DNA of 64,000 nucleotides from Saccharofermentans sp. (GTDB lineage Bacteria > Bacillota > Clostridia > Saccharofermentanales > Saccharofermentanaceae): positions 98,450-162,449 of the forward strand of contig JAILMW010000010.1 of assembly GCA_024692235.1 (NCBI GenBank), written 5' to 3'. Under the pieces are notes generated by a model. It worked only from the letters and a program-made list of their open reading frames with translations. It made no database searches and had not been told where the DNA came from. Position 1 is the stretch's first letter. Each line of letters opens with the position of its first letter. A program made the position numbers and the translations under genes. This document shows, piece after piece, positions 27,140 through 37,513 of the stretch.

Positions 27140-27185
27140 GGCGGCATCCTCCGAATATCTTAATGACGGTCACGGATATATTCTA

Positions 27186-28175
27186 TCAGTCGATAATATC
27201 ATTTTGAAATCTCGACAGATGCTCATAAGGAAGGATCAGCCTTCCTCTGAAAAGTCCGCATCCGTCGTTAATGAGATTATTATCCATCGCACCGAACATA
27301 TTGACATCGACAGATGCCAGATCAAGATCCAAAAGATCTGATACCCTCTTATAAGCTTCATCGAAGTAGCTGCACTCACCTTCGGGGATCAGGTCCTTTC
27401 TTGTTCTCTCGTCATTTTGACTCTTCTCATATACCGGGTGATTGGCAGGTCCGATCTCGGCATAATCATCCATCGCCTTGGTACGAAGCTGAACCTCTAT
27501 ATGGCTTCTTGCAAGGTTATCGTAGAAAGTGATATGAAGTGACCTGTATCCGTTGGGATTAGGATGCTCTATATAATCTCTGAAATATGGTCTGACCTTC
27601 TCGGGAAGACGATGCGACATATATCTCTCGTCCTGATCTCCTATCTCGGGATCAAATCCTCTCTGCTCGAGAAATCCGGGCAATGTGGCTGCGATCTCAT
27701 AAAGATACTTAAGCTCCAGCTCTTCCTTATCATCCCCGGGACGTATATGGCACGACGGCATCGATATCACTATCCTGTATGCGATAAGATCCCTGAAGCA
27801 CTTGATGCTCTTCTTGATCTCCACGGCATCGGGATAGGTTCCCGTCTTTATATAGTGATTACAGACTTTATCCACGATATATCCGTTGAACTTCTCTTCT
27901 GCTCTTATAAGAGACTTGATCCTTCCCTTGAATGTAAATGCGAGAAAGGGATACTCGGTCGTCATGTATTTGTAGAATTCCCTTATCCTCTGTGACTGCG
28001 AAGTAAGGAAATCGTTATGCTCCAAAAGCTCCTCCAGTTGAAGCAGAAAGTTACTGTGGAACATATCTATACTATTGCCTGTAATAACAGAAGATTCCTT
28101 AAGATCATGCGAATACTTCTGTATTATCTTAAGTACCGTATCACCGTTATAAAGATAGTCATTTAAAGTAATCAT
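27186..28175 (-). CDS. RelA/SpoT-domain (GTP pyrophosphokinase-like) protein
   Basis: FKGRIKSLIRAEEK, CFRDLIAYRIVI, NGYRSLHITF, IEVQLRTKAMDDYAE; start moved to ATG 28175 because the terminator of the upstream gene occupies 28216-28247. Confidence 0.85.
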   Translation of the reverse strand: MITLNDYLYNGDTVLKIIQKYSHDLKESSVITGNSIDMFHSNFLLQLEELLEHNDFLTSQSQRIREFYKYMTTEYPFLAFTFKGRIKSLIRAEEKFNGYIVDKVCNHYIKTGTYPDAVEIKKSIKCFRDLIAYRIVISMPSCHIRPGDDKEELELKYLYEIAATLPGFLEQRGFDPEIGDQDERYMSHRLPEKVRPYFRDYIEHPNPNGYRSLHITFYDNLARSHIEVQLRTKAMDDYAEIGPANHPVYEKSQNDERTRKDLIPEGECSYFDEAYKRVSDLLDLDLASVDVNMFGAMDNNLINDGCGLFRGRLILPYEHLSRFQNDIID

Positions 28176-28215
28176 AAGTTCTTTCCCATACCGCTTTATT
28201 ATTCGGGCAAACAAA

Positions 28216-28247
28216 AAAGACGCCCGCAAATCAATGCAAACGTCTTT
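28216..28247 (-). terminator. Terminator of the 28287-28970 gene
   Basis: Minus strand AAAGACG...CGTCTTTTTTG. Confidence 0.75.
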
Positions 28248-28286
28248 GTCTACCTAAGGGGAGTATACTACTTGATATCCCGGGTA

Positions 28287-28970
28287 TCAAGCTTGACGGA
28301 AATAGTACTTATCTTCCGTCTTCAAGATCTCCTCACAGGTCTCAAGAACAAACTGCTCCGCCTGCTCCTTGTTAAGATAACGATACTGTCTGTGAAGATC
28401 TCCGTGATCACCGCTTCTATAAAAGCAGCATATATACTGTCTTCTGTTCTCGAATGCATCTATACTGAAAAGATCCATGAATTCGTTATCGTAGTTCACG
28501 GCATTCTCGTATATACCAAAAGCCCTGAACTCGGGATGCTCTTCAAGATATAAGAAGTCCAGGTCATACCAGTCTGCTTTTGCTGTCCAGATAAGCTTTT
28601 TCTTATCCTCGGCACACTCTTTCGGATGAGACTTTATAAGGTCCGTGTAGATACCCTTGGTCCACCTGATATCCGTTAAGAGATGGACATAGTATCCTAG
28701 GAAGAAAGAATATTCCTTGCGTGAATAATCCTTTATAACATCCTCATTAAAGTACTTCCTGCAAAATACTTCAACATCGAAGAATGTCTCATCTTCAGGT
28801 CTGGTCTTAAAATGCGACACTGCCTTTGGAGGATGGTAGCAGGACCAGTCTTCGTTGGGAACGCCGCTATCAGGCGCGATATTGCCCATGACAAATGCAG
28901 TCTCATCAAGATCATCCCATGTCATAAGAAGCCTGTCAGCTACTCTCAGATGTACCATCCAGGATGCCAT
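28287..28970 (-). CDS. Zinc-dependent phospholipase C-like protein
   Basis: MASWMVHLRVADRLL, FVMGNIAPDSGVP, HFKTR, FFLGYYVHLLTDIRW; family resemblance from memory. Confidence 0.65.
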   Translation of the reverse strand: MASWMVHLRVADRLLMTWDDLDETAFVMGNIAPDSGVPNEDWSCYHPPKAVSHFKTRPEDETFFDVEVFCRKYFNEDVIKDYSRKEYSFFLGYYVHLLTDIRWTKGIYTDLIKSHPKECAEDKKKLIWTAKADWYDLDFLYLEEHPEFRAFGIYENAVNYDNEFMDLFSIDAFENRRQYICCFYRSGDHGDLHRQYRYLNKEQAEQFVLETCEEILKTEDKYYFRQA

Positions 28971-29443
28971 TATGCTTTTCCTCCGATCAGTCTGTCCAGC
29001 TCCTCGCCAAGCTTATTCTTCATGCTGATAAGATCTTCCGTGGAAGGGCGGCATTCGTCCGAATACATCTTCTCCATGGGATACCACCACACGGGGCCCT
29101 TGCCGTTATTACCGTAGTTACCTATATCGCCGGTACGACGGGGATACAGGTGCCAGTGAAGGTGAGCATCCCCCATACCGAGAAGCTCGTAGTTCATCTT
29201 CTCAGGCTCGAACGCTCTCGAAGCAGCTTCCGCTACTATAGACATCTCCTTCATGAACGTAATACGTTCTTCCATATCCATCTGAAATAACTCCGTATAA
29301 CGATGGTCCTTATAGAGAAAAAGAGTATATCCGTAGAAATGCTGATTATCTCCGATGACGACATAACCCGTCTTTAGTTCTCTTACAAAGTACGGATTAG
29401 TACCGTTTTTTATCATCTCTATCCTGTCACAAATAAGGCACAT
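28970..29443 (-). CDS. HIT family protein
   Basis: DAHLHWHLYPRR (HxHxHxx) motif. Confidence 0.88.
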   Translation of the reverse strand: MCLICDRIEMIKNGTNPYFVRELKTGYVVIGDNQHFYGYTLFLYKDHRYTELFQMDMEERITFMKEMSIVAEAASRAFEPEKMNYELLGMGDAHLHWHLYPRRTGDIGNYGNNGKGPVWWYPMEKMYSDECRPSTEDLISMKNKLGEELDRLIGGKA

Positions 29444-29480
29444 GACTTATATCCTCCGTGAAAAGTACGGAAATATTATA

Positions 29481-31964
29481 TCATCCGCGCTCGTCAAGAT
29501 ATGTCTGAACTCTGTTCTCGATTATGGAGATGACCTCATCTAATGTCTTCTGACCCGAAAAATAAGCTGGCATCTCTTCTCTGACTATGACCTTGATCGC
29601 TGTGTCCGTAGATAAGACGGATGAACAGGATAAGATCATCGTCTCGTAGTTATCGATAACGGAATAATCGATCGCTGTCATATGAGGGCCCGATACAGCC
29701 ATGGCACCGGGTGACATGTATCTCGATACCTGTTCGATCGCTACATTGTAATCGTCGATAATATCCTGAGCAAATGACTCATATGCACTTACGGATACGG
29801 GGCACCCCTTGGAAGCCAATGCATAATACTCCTGAACTTCAGGTGATAACAAAGTCTCAACAAAGCTCATACAGGCATCAACTTCAGTCGTCTTGGCAGA
29901 TATGGCAACAGAGCCGGTCACCGTGGCGACAGGTCCTCTCGCATCTATGGAAGGAATACCGAGTATGGTCGAACTGTCTGCATGGTTACCCAGAAGAGCA
30001 ACATACATATCGAATGTAGAAGCATCGATCCTTACGGCTCCGTCCGTCAACATGGTATCAGTCGTTCCGAATTCAACCGTATATGTATCTTCCTCCCGGA
30101 TCACGACAGGAGCGAATACATTCTCGTTCGTATATTCTGCCAATGCCCTGAACGCTTCATTATCACAATCGATATTACCTTCCTCCGTAATGAACTGATC
30201 CCACATTGTATCCATGCAGGTAATAAAGAAGTCGGTCTGATCCATGGCAAGAGGATCTTTGCCGTTACATACGGTGCTTACGAATTCACCATACTGTTCA
30301 TAAGTAAATCCGACCTGGCCTGCGCTTACATTTTCATTAAGAACGGCAATACCGGTAACTCCGAATGTCAGAGGCAACTGATACAGCTTACCGTCGACCT
30401 TGGAAGCATCGATGATATTCGAGAAGAGACCGTCAGTATTGACCCTGTCGGATATATCCAGGAGATAATCAGCATTATTAAGCTGTGACAAGGACGCAGT
30501 ATCGAAGATGATATCAGGTCCGTCTCCTGCCATTAGATCTACCGCCAGCTGATTGGATAGTTCGACCGTTGCATCATCGTACGCACGGCTATATGCTTCA
30601 CTGTCACTGAAGTCGACATTTGCATTATCAATATACTTATCAGCCTTATACCTGTTATCGAATTGGATAAAATAATCGGGATTGGTCTCATTGAATAGAC
30701 AGACAGCTTCACTCATCGCATAATCAATATCGCCTACCGTCGCAGCTGTAAGGATCGTCTTACCTGCATTGGGATTGGAATCGGCTCTGTTAAGGATAAT
30801 GAGCTGAGAATCATTGATCGTATTGTTGAACAGGTTACCTCTGTACACAGAACCTACCATGACGATCTCATCCTCGGAATAACTTACGATCCTTAAGCCG
30901 CGGATATCACCTCTGTTGACGTTGCACGAATCAAAGCTGAATACCTCGTCCAAAGTCATAGTCTCGCAGTTTATAGTCTTGATACCTTCGTCATCAAGGA
31001 TCACACTGCCAACTCCATCAAAATAGGTACTTTCCTCAGTGTTGTAGCCTGAAAGCCAAGCGTATTCGCCGCTGTCATCCACATGAACATCGCCCGTCCC
31101 GATATCTATAGTCAAGTAACCCAGAGAACCTGAACTCGGATAATATTTGACCAGAAGAGTACTATCATCTACACGCATGATAGAATCAAGCAAAAGGATA
31201 TTATCATCAGGCATCTTCTCAGACAGATCCACGGATCTTACAAGACCCGAATCATCGTAGATATTTATCACATAAGACGCATTCTCATAACCGTAACCGC
31301 CGGAATAATCGTAAAGTGATTCTACTCTGTATTCTCCGAAGTTTCTTATTCCTTCATTTACCATACCGGCATTGGCATCTTCTTCAACCAGTTCATACGT
31401 AACATCTGCCGTAACAGGATCTATATACGCCGCATATTCCACCTGGGAAGAGTATGACCTTCCTGCAAATGTGACAGCCACCTTGATCTTATCGTTTACA
31501 ACACATAATCCGCCTGACCAGAAGGACGACAGGGCATTGTCGTAAGATATCTCATCTGCATCTGCGCCATACATTAATTCAACATAGTCATCTACTATCT
31601 CTGAATTGGAAAGCAGATCGACAACATCGATGGAATTGATATGATCACCGTTCATGTCATAGATATCGACAAAGTCCGCATGATAATCCACGAAGGATTG
31701 CGTCACCTCAAAATCCGCATAAAAAGCCGAGGATTCCAGTGCAACATATTCCCCGACTCTGCCGATAGGCGATGTAACAAGAAAATCGAATTGAACCGGA
31801 TCGTAATCGATCTCCAGTGTCTTTTTATCCATGTTGTACCAGGTAGAATCAGCGGAAACCACACCGTGTGAACCATTGGAATTCCTATTACATCCGCTCA
31901 CGGATACGGTTCCGGCCAATACAGCAAAAGCCATAAAAGAAGCCACTGTTTTTCTGTATCTCAT
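29481..31964 (-). CDS. Extracellular solute-binding-like lipoprotein, paralog of the BlaR1-like sensor region
   Basis: SVSGCNRNS lipobox; AVDLMAGDGPDIIFDTASLSQLNNADYLLD typical of SBPs; extensive similarity to residues ~330-1105 of the 6663-9980 product. Confidence 0.85.
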   Translation of the reverse strand: MRYRKTVASFMAFAVLAGTVSVSGCNRNSNGSHGVVSADSTWYNMDKKTLEIDYDPVQFDFLVTSPIGRVGEYVALESSAFYADFEVTQSFVDYHADFVDIYDMNGDHINSIDVVDLLSNSEIVDDYVELMYGADADEISYDNALSSFWSGGLCVVNDKIKVAVTFAGRSYSSQVEYAAYIDPVTADVTYELVEEDANAGMVNEGIRNFGEYRVESLYDYSGGYGYENASYVINIYDDSGLVRSVDLSEKMPDDNILLLDSIMRVDDSTLLVKYYPSSGSLGYLTIDIGTGDVHVDDSGEYAWLSGYNTEESTYFDGVGSVILDDEGIKTINCETMTLDEVFSFDSCNVNRGDIRGLRIVSYSEDEIVMVGSVYRGNLFNNTINDSQLIILNRADSNPNAGKTILTAATVGDIDYAMSEAVCLFNETNPDYFIQFDNRYKADKYIDNANVDFSDSEAYSRAYDDATVELSNQLAVDLMAGDGPDIIFDTASLSQLNNADYLLDISDRVNTDGLFSNIIDASKVDGKLYQLPLTFGVTGIAVLNENVSAGQVGFTYEQYGEFVSTVCNGKDPLAMDQTDFFITCMDTMWDQFITEEGNIDCDNEAFRALAEYTNENVFAPVVIREEDTYTVEFGTTDTMLTDGAVRIDASTFDMYVALLGNHADSSTILGIPSIDARGPVATVTGSVAISAKTTEVDACMSFVETLLSPEVQEYYALASKGCPVSVSAYESFAQDIIDDYNVAIEQVSRYMSPGAMAVSGPHMTAIDYSVIDNYETMILSCSSVLSTDTAIKVIVREEMPAYFSGQKTLDEVISIIENRVQTYLDERG

Positions 31965-32083
31965 AGCAACGCCCTCCCATCAATATCCACATTATATCAT
32001 AGAAACTTGATAAGTTAACAGACGTTAGCCTTTAAGATAGGATCGTCACTGACATTATGTATCTTTTCTATTCGAAAAGCGGT

Positions 32084-33097
32084 TCACTCTCTGATCCAAT
32101 CCTTGCCGTTCCAGCCGTATGCGCTGCCTGCCGGCGCTTCAAGGAATGCCAGTATACTCGGATGAAGATTACATATGGCATTAAGATTCTCTACCTTGAT
32201 ATTCGCTGGATCATTCGCATATTCATCCGACTCGTCTCCGTGAAAAAATCTCCAACCGCTGTCGGGACGATCGACAGAAGGCGTATCGCGATACATGTAT
32301 TTAACACCCTTCTCGAGAGCCTTTAACGTTACGAAGCATACCGGATTACCGGGATATACCGGGACCCACTCACGCTCTGCCGGAACATACCAGCCGTAGC
32401 GGCTCCAGACACCGTTATCGGAGAAGAGAAAACTTATTACATTCTTCTGTATCTCGAAGAACTGATCCATGCTCTCCTCATTACCAAATCCGGAAGAGAA
32501 ATACATAGCTCCGCAAAGATATGACAGAGCATAGTCCCTGAAAGAATGATAGAAGACCTGAGCCTTGCGGACAAAGCGGTCAACTGTCTCGTCGAATTCC
32601 TTGGCATCAACGATACCGCAGGCACGTGCTATCCTGCAGATATTTATATATTCGCTTATATCCCACGCGTAAAATCCCTTCTCATCTAAGAGCGGACAGA
32701 AAGGCTCAGCCAATGACTTCATCTTCTCAAATCCGGCACGTCCCGCGGGGTTTAACGAATCGATATCAAAGAGCGGTGCTTCCTTCCAGAAGGTCATAAA
32801 CTGCTCGTATTCGACACTGTTCCTGAACATTGTTTTCTGACACCCGATAAGACTCTCTTTGGAATCGACCTTATACATCTTCTTAAGAAAATCCCTGACG
32901 GTCTTCGCCTCTTCTCCAGTGCAGATATATTCTCCGTTCTCATCCATTCTCCCGGGGATACCCGGAACTTTCCTTGTACCGGAAGGAGCTGCAAGAAGTC
33001 TTGTAAACTGCTCTCTTGAAGGCATGACAGCATCTTCTCTTTCTTGGGCTGCCAAGTCTATGAATCCCTCTATCTGTGAAGCGTATCTGCTAAGCAT
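32084..33097 (-). CDS. DUF1266-like hypothetical protein
   Basis: GFYAWDISEYINICRIARACGIVDAKEFDE resembles the DUF1266 pattern; assignment from memory. Confidence 0.5.
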   Translation of the reverse strand: MLSRYASQIEGFIDLAAQEREDAVMPSREQFTRLLAAPSGTRKVPGIPGRMDENGEYICTGEEAKTVRDFLKKMYKVDSKESLIGCQKTMFRNSVEYEQFMTFWKEAPLFDIDSLNPAGRAGFEKMKSLAEPFCPLLDEKGFYAWDISEYINICRIARACGIVDAKEFDETVDRFVRKAQVFYHSFRDYALSYLCGAMYFSSGFGNEESMDQFFEIQKNVISFLFSDNGVWSRYGWYVPAEREWVPVYPGNPVCFVTLKALEKGVKYMYRDTPSVDRPDSGWRFFHGDESDEYANDPANIKVENLNAICNLHPSILAFLEAPAGSAYGWNGKDWIRE

Positions 33098-33189
33098 GCT
33101 ATTCTCCTTTATGTCTTCCGCGGCACCCTATGCCCGCAGGGATCTCCAAAGATGATTATATCAAGTTTCCGCCAAAGACATTACCCGCA

Positions 33190-34095
33190 TCAGATCGGAA
33201 CAAATCTCCACTTTTTTACTTTGCATATAGGAAAGTAAGATTCCTTCGACTGCCTTAGACCCGGGATACCGAGATCTTCTTCGCGGTTAACATAGCGGAT
33301 ATTCGGGAATTCTTTCTCCAGGACAAGCCTGTTGATCGCCGCATAGAGCCCTTCGTAACGTATATCGGCTTTCTCAAAATGGATAAATCCCACTTCCTCC
33401 CTGCCGATACTTCCGATGGAAAAAGCTGCTATCTGACCGTCTATCCTTATGGCACCGCCTCTGGCATCGAGCTTATCCCAATTATCGAATATCCTCTTGA
33501 TCATGTAGTAATCGCTGTCAGAAGTATCCGCGATATCAACGCCCTTGTCAGAAGCCCAGATACGAACGAGCTTTAAGCATTCGTCGAAGACACCCGAAGT
33601 CAACGACTCATATTCATAGTCGGGATACATACGAAGGAATTTGCTCCAGTGATTTCTCTTCTTGGAATACTTCTTGCCCGCCAATGTCCTTAAAGACTCT
33701 GCCTCGTAGAAATAGTCGGAAGAATCTTCGCTGTAGTCGATCTTTGCAGGGATCCCCGTCTGCTCGAAGATATGCTTCTGAGAATCTTCGATGGCAAGTA
33801 TCCTGAACTTCCATCCTTTGGAATCGAATATAGGCTTTACGGCTCTTATAATCTTCTCCACCTTCTCGGGAGATAATCTTCCTAATGGCATCAGCATAAA
33901 GGGAGAAGTATAGTCTCCTCCGCCCGATATCTGTACAAGGCAGTCTTCAACTATAGTCCACTGCACCTTGAATACATTATCCCAGGCAAATCTGCAGTGA
34001 AATGACAGATCCGTCATGTTGGTCTGGACCATGGAATAGTACTTGTTATATGTCGGCATATCAGCGGGTGTTAAAGGATACCACGTAAGATCCAT
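33190..34095 (-). CDS. DUF2156-type (GNAT-fold, phosphatidylglycerol lysyltransferase C-domain-like) protein
   Basis: LTPADMPTYNKYYSM...DLSFHCRFAWDN, GGAIRIDGQIAAFSIG, GLYAAINRLVLEKEFPNIRYVNREEDLGIPGLRQSKESYFP. Confidence 0.75.
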   Translation of the reverse strand: MDLTWYPLTPADMPTYNKYYSMVQTNMTDLSFHCRFAWDNVFKVQWTIVEDCLVQISGGGDYTSPFMLMPLGRLSPEKVEKIIRAVKPIFDSKGWKFRILAIEDSQKHIFEQTGIPAKIDYSEDSSDYFYEAESLRTLAGKKYSKKRNHWSKFLRMYPDYEYESLTSGVFDECLKLVRIWASDKGVDIADTSDSDYYMIKRIFDNWDKLDARGGAIRIDGQIAAFSIGSIGREEVGFIHFEKADIRYEGLYAAINRLVLEKEFPNIRYVNREEDLGIPGLRQSKESYFPICKVKKWRFVPI

Positions 34096-35123
34096 CAGGC
34101 ATCTTCCTCCGTCATACGGATAATATCGTAATAAAGAGAGGCCCTGATCCCGGAAGGCGTTATTCGGAATGTCATGTCGTCATCTTCGCCTGATAATATC
34201 GACAGCAATCTTAAAGGAAGGTTATTGCCTCCCAATCCCGAGACAAAGATACTTCCCATCGCTCTGGGGTTGATCTCAAGAAGCTTAAGATCGCCTTCTT
34301 CCGTCTCCTTGAAGCTTATGCAGCAAAGACCGTTAAGGCCGAGAGAAGATACTATCTTCCCGCATGCTTCCAACATTCGAGGCTCATCGCAGGTCACCGT
34401 ACATGCGGACAGCCCTCCGAACATATCAAGGTTCTGCCTTATCGTAGCTGATATTATCCTGCCTTCCATAATAAGAAGATCGGCATCCCATTCCTTCCCC
34501 GGAAGATACGGCATTATAAGCCTTGGCTCAGCGAAATGCAGATCCCCCTCCATCTTATCAAGAAGAGAAGGACATACCTTGCCGTCACTTCTTCCCTCAA
34601 GAAATGCCTTCTGCCATATATCGTCTGATACGACGCGGAAGAATCCTTCCCTGTTCTCGCCTACCGCAGGCTTAATGACACAGGGGGCCTTGATCTTATC
34701 CTTTAAGCTTCCTATGGAGTCTGCTACTTCGAATTCGGTAATATATTCTGCTGTTAACGGGTCATCTTTAAGAGCTTCATAAAGCTTTGCCTTGTTATTG
34801 GCAATACTTACGGCCTCATAAGAAGGCGTCACGATAACTGCACCGGTCTTCTTTCTTATCTCATCTTGGATGGAAGCCATAAGCTCAAGACTTCTTGTCA
34901 CGACCGGGAATATATAATCAACATCCTCATTCTTTATTACATCTATAAGGAAAGGAACATATTCGGGAGAGTCCCACGCCGGAGCAATATAAGAACTATC
35001 CAGCATTACCCTGTGTGCGGCATTAGAAGAGAAGACGAATCCTACGATCCTTATATCTTCTCTTTGGCGAAGGGAACGAATCATCCCCGTGAATTCGCCG
35101 TCTGTCAACAGAACTGTAATCAT
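34095..35123 (-). CDS. ATP-grasp domain protein
   Basis: APCVIKPAVGENREGFFRV, LKLLEINPRAMGSIF; stop/start junction with the DUF2156 gene. Confidence 0.85.
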   Translation of the reverse strand: MITVLLTDGEFTGMIRSLRQREDIRIVGFVFSSNAAHRVMLDSSYIAPAWDSPEYVPFLIDVIKNEDVDYIFPVVTRSLELMASIQDEIRKKTGAVIVTPSYEAVSIANNKAKLYEALKDDPLTAEYITEFEVADSIGSLKDKIKAPCVIKPAVGENREGFFRVVSDDIWQKAFLEGRSDGKVCPSLLDKMEGDLHFAEPRLIMPYLPGKEWDADLLIMEGRIISATIRQNLDMFGGLSACTVTCDEPRMLEACGKIVSSLGLNGLCCISFKETEEGDLKLLEINPRAMGSIFVSGLGGNNLPLRLLSILSGEDDDMTFRITPSGIRASLYYDIIRMTEEDA

Positions 35124-35489
35124 TGACTGCTCCTTCATGATCCTTTGATCGATTCCACAGTATTATAACAATTCTAAAGAAAGCCGCAACATTGCGATAT
35201 CTGTAACAATGTTACGCAAGCTAAAACATATATCCGACAGTTCCTGCGAAAAGGAGTTGTTATTCATATATTGCTTCTGCACTCTTCCGATAAGAGTCCC
35301 ATTCTTCTGATGATAACGTCTTGCGTTAATACTTACCTCTTAAATATCGGTCTATACTCATATGTTTTACTAATGCGGGGAATCTTTGCAAACGAAGAAT
35401 AAACATAAGATTATGTCAGTCAGACTTCTAATGCTATAATTACTTTATGCTAACGGTTAAGAGAGTTGCATCTTACCTGGAGGTCCCCT

Positions 35490-36266
35490 ATGGCACTTAT
35501 AAGCATAGATTTTAAATCGGAAACCTTAAAGAGAAATGTCTGCGCCAATGTGATCCTTCCTATCGAATATCACAATGGACCTTTCGCTACTTTATATCTC
35601 CTTCACGGACTTACGGATAATTACAACGGATGGCTCAGCTATACAAGGATACGCAAGTGGGCAGAAGAATTCGGACTTGCCGTCGTAATGCCATCGGGTG
35701 AGAATTCTTTTTATATGGATATTCTTGTTAAGGATGGTTGCCTCGGAGACTTCGGAGAATATGTCGGAAGAGAACTTGTAGAAGTTACGCGTAAGATGTT
35801 CCCACTGTCTGATAAACGAGAAGATACATTCATTGCCGGACTTTCCATGGGTGGCTTCGGAACATGCAGGAATTCACTTAAGTACTGCGATACCTTCAGC
35901 AAAGCTGCGATCCTGTCGGGCGCACTTCAGTTCTACGAATATCCGGCTGATTGGGTCAATACTCAGGGAAATACCATCGGTGAAGCAAGGAACTTCGGTG
36001 ATCTGGAACAGACCAGGAATACGGACAGGAATCCGCGTTATCTCATGGAAAAGATCAAGAACGATCCGAGCAAGGAATTTCCGTCATATTATATCGCTTG
36101 CGGACTTCAGGATGTCCTTCTTGATGCTAACCGTTCGATCGCAAAAGCACTTCAGGAAGCCGGAGCCGATGTCACTTACGAAGAAGGCGAAGGATTCCAC
36201 GACTGGGACTTCTGGGACGAATACATCCAACATGTACTCAAGTGGCTCGGCTATTGGCGTTCCTAA
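35490..36266 (+). CDS. Esterase (tributyrin esterase/S-formylglutathione hydrolase-like)
   Basis: ATLYLLHGLTDNYNGWL, FIAGLSMGGFGT (GxSxG), GFHDWDFWDEYI; SD ggaggt before ATG 35490. Confidence 0.85.
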   Translation: MALISIDFKSETLKRNVCANVILPIEYHNGPFATLYLLHGLTDNYNGWLSYTRIRKWAEEFGLAVVMPSGENSFYMDILVKDGCLGDFGEYVGRELVEVTRKMFPLSDKREDTFIAGLSMGGFGTCRNSLKYCDTFSKAAILSGALQFYEYPADWVNTQGNTIGEARNFGDLEQTRNTDRNPRYLMEKIKNDPSKEFPSYYIACGLQDVLLDANRSIAKALQEAGADVTYEEGEGFHDWDFWDEYIQHVLKWLGYWRS

Positions 36267-36378
36267 GATCGGTCCCTTAACCTATTCTCGTTAGTATGTC
36301 TTCTGAGCTTCATGAGGATATCGTCATATATGTAATTCGTATCTTTCCTTCAGAAGATAACAGATCTTCTTGGAGTAT

Positions 36379-36436
36379 CAGGCAAACGGCAATGTTCGGC
36401 CTTTGCCTGACGGAATGCCGTTAGGCAAAGACCGAA
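36379..36436. other. Nested inverted repeat (terminator or structured RNA) between convergent genes
   Basis: ttcggcctttgcctgacgg (36395-36413)/ccgttaggcaaagaccgaa (36418-36436), 17/19 complementarity; upstream caggcaaacggca can pair alternatively. Confidence 0.55.
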
Positions 36437-36466
36437 GCGAATTCTTCACGACAGCCTGAACTGATA

Positions 36467-37513
36467 TCACAAGTTTTTGCCGTAGTGGGCAATATCGTTA
36501 TCAAGAAGCCTTATGATCGTCTCTTTCTGTTCCTCGGTAAGGTCCTCGCGTTCGATCTCTTCCTTGAATTCGTTATAACGGTTTACGGCACCTTCGTCAT
36601 CGCCGGACCTCTTGATCGCTACGAGCCTGAAAAATTCCAGACTTCTTCTTACCCTTATATAGTGATCGATATCTATTGTCTCTTTCCTTGATGCATATGC
36701 CCTGATAATGCCTTCGCACCAGGAGATGACTTCGAGCGCTTCTTCTCTGTCACCCCACCAGCCGTAATTCTGTGCGATAGTATTAAGGAAGCTTGCCACC
36801 ATCTCGAAGAGCATTACCGAGAAGTCTTCTATATCATCTTTCATTTTATCGAATCCGCTCTCGAAGAACGTCAGTTCCATGGAGAGCTTCTCTGCGACTC
36901 TTCCCGTGGAGATGCTGGGCAGAACGTCGATATGAGCTCTCGCATTATCAAAATCCTTCATGTGGATATAGATCCATGCGACGGCAAAATGCGTCTTTTC
37001 TATAAGGACACGATCATTACAGTGACCTATGAGATATGCGCCCTTTCTTATGGCATCCTTGTAGAGCTTATTAATCATCTCCTTATCATCCGGGAAACAG
37101 TTCTCGAGATCAGGATCAGCGTACATACTTAAGTCGGCAACAGCCTCCGCATAGTCCTTTATTATCTCAAAGCACCCGGGATTAAGAGTAGTCTCCGTCG
37201 AGAGATATTCACTTATTCGAAGCGCATTCTCTGCGCTTCCTTCACCGCTGCCGTTCATACCTGATACAGTCTCTCTGACCCTTGCGATTATCTCTTCATT
37301 CTCGGAAAGGGCATCGTATCCGAGGAGCGCATCCGTGCTTACACCCAAGACCTGCGCCAGCGGTATGAGCATCGATGTATCCGGAAGTCCCGAACCTGAT
37401 TCCCACTTGCTTACAGCCTGCGGTGTCACGTTCAGAAGATCCGCAAGTTCCTCCTGAGTGAAGCCCTTATTCTTCCTGAATGTCTTAATGTTGTTGTCTA
37501 TTGTCTTTCCCAT
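36467..37513 (-). CDS. XRE-family HTH regulator with C-terminal helical-repeat region
   Basis: FRKNKGFTQEELADLLNVTPQAVSKWESGSGLPDTSMLIPLAQVLGVSTDALLG; SD AAAGGAG. Confidence 0.88.
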   Translation of the reverse strand: MGKTIDNNIKTFRKNKGFTQEELADLLNVTPQAVSKWESGSGLPDTSMLIPLAQVLGVSTDALLGYDALSENEEIIARVRETVSGMNGSGEGSAENALRISEYLSTETTLNPGCFEIIKDYAEAVADLSMYADPDLENCFPDDKEMINKLYKDAIRKGAYLIGHCNDRVLIEKTHFAVAWIYIHMKDFDNARAHIDVLPSISTGRVAEKLSMELTFFESGFDKMKDDIEDFSVMLFEMVASFLNTIAQNYGWWGDREEALEVISWCEGIIRAYASRKETIDIDHYIRVRRSLEFFRLVAIKRSGDDEGAVNRYNEFKEEIEREDLTEEQKETIIRLLDNDIAHYGKNL

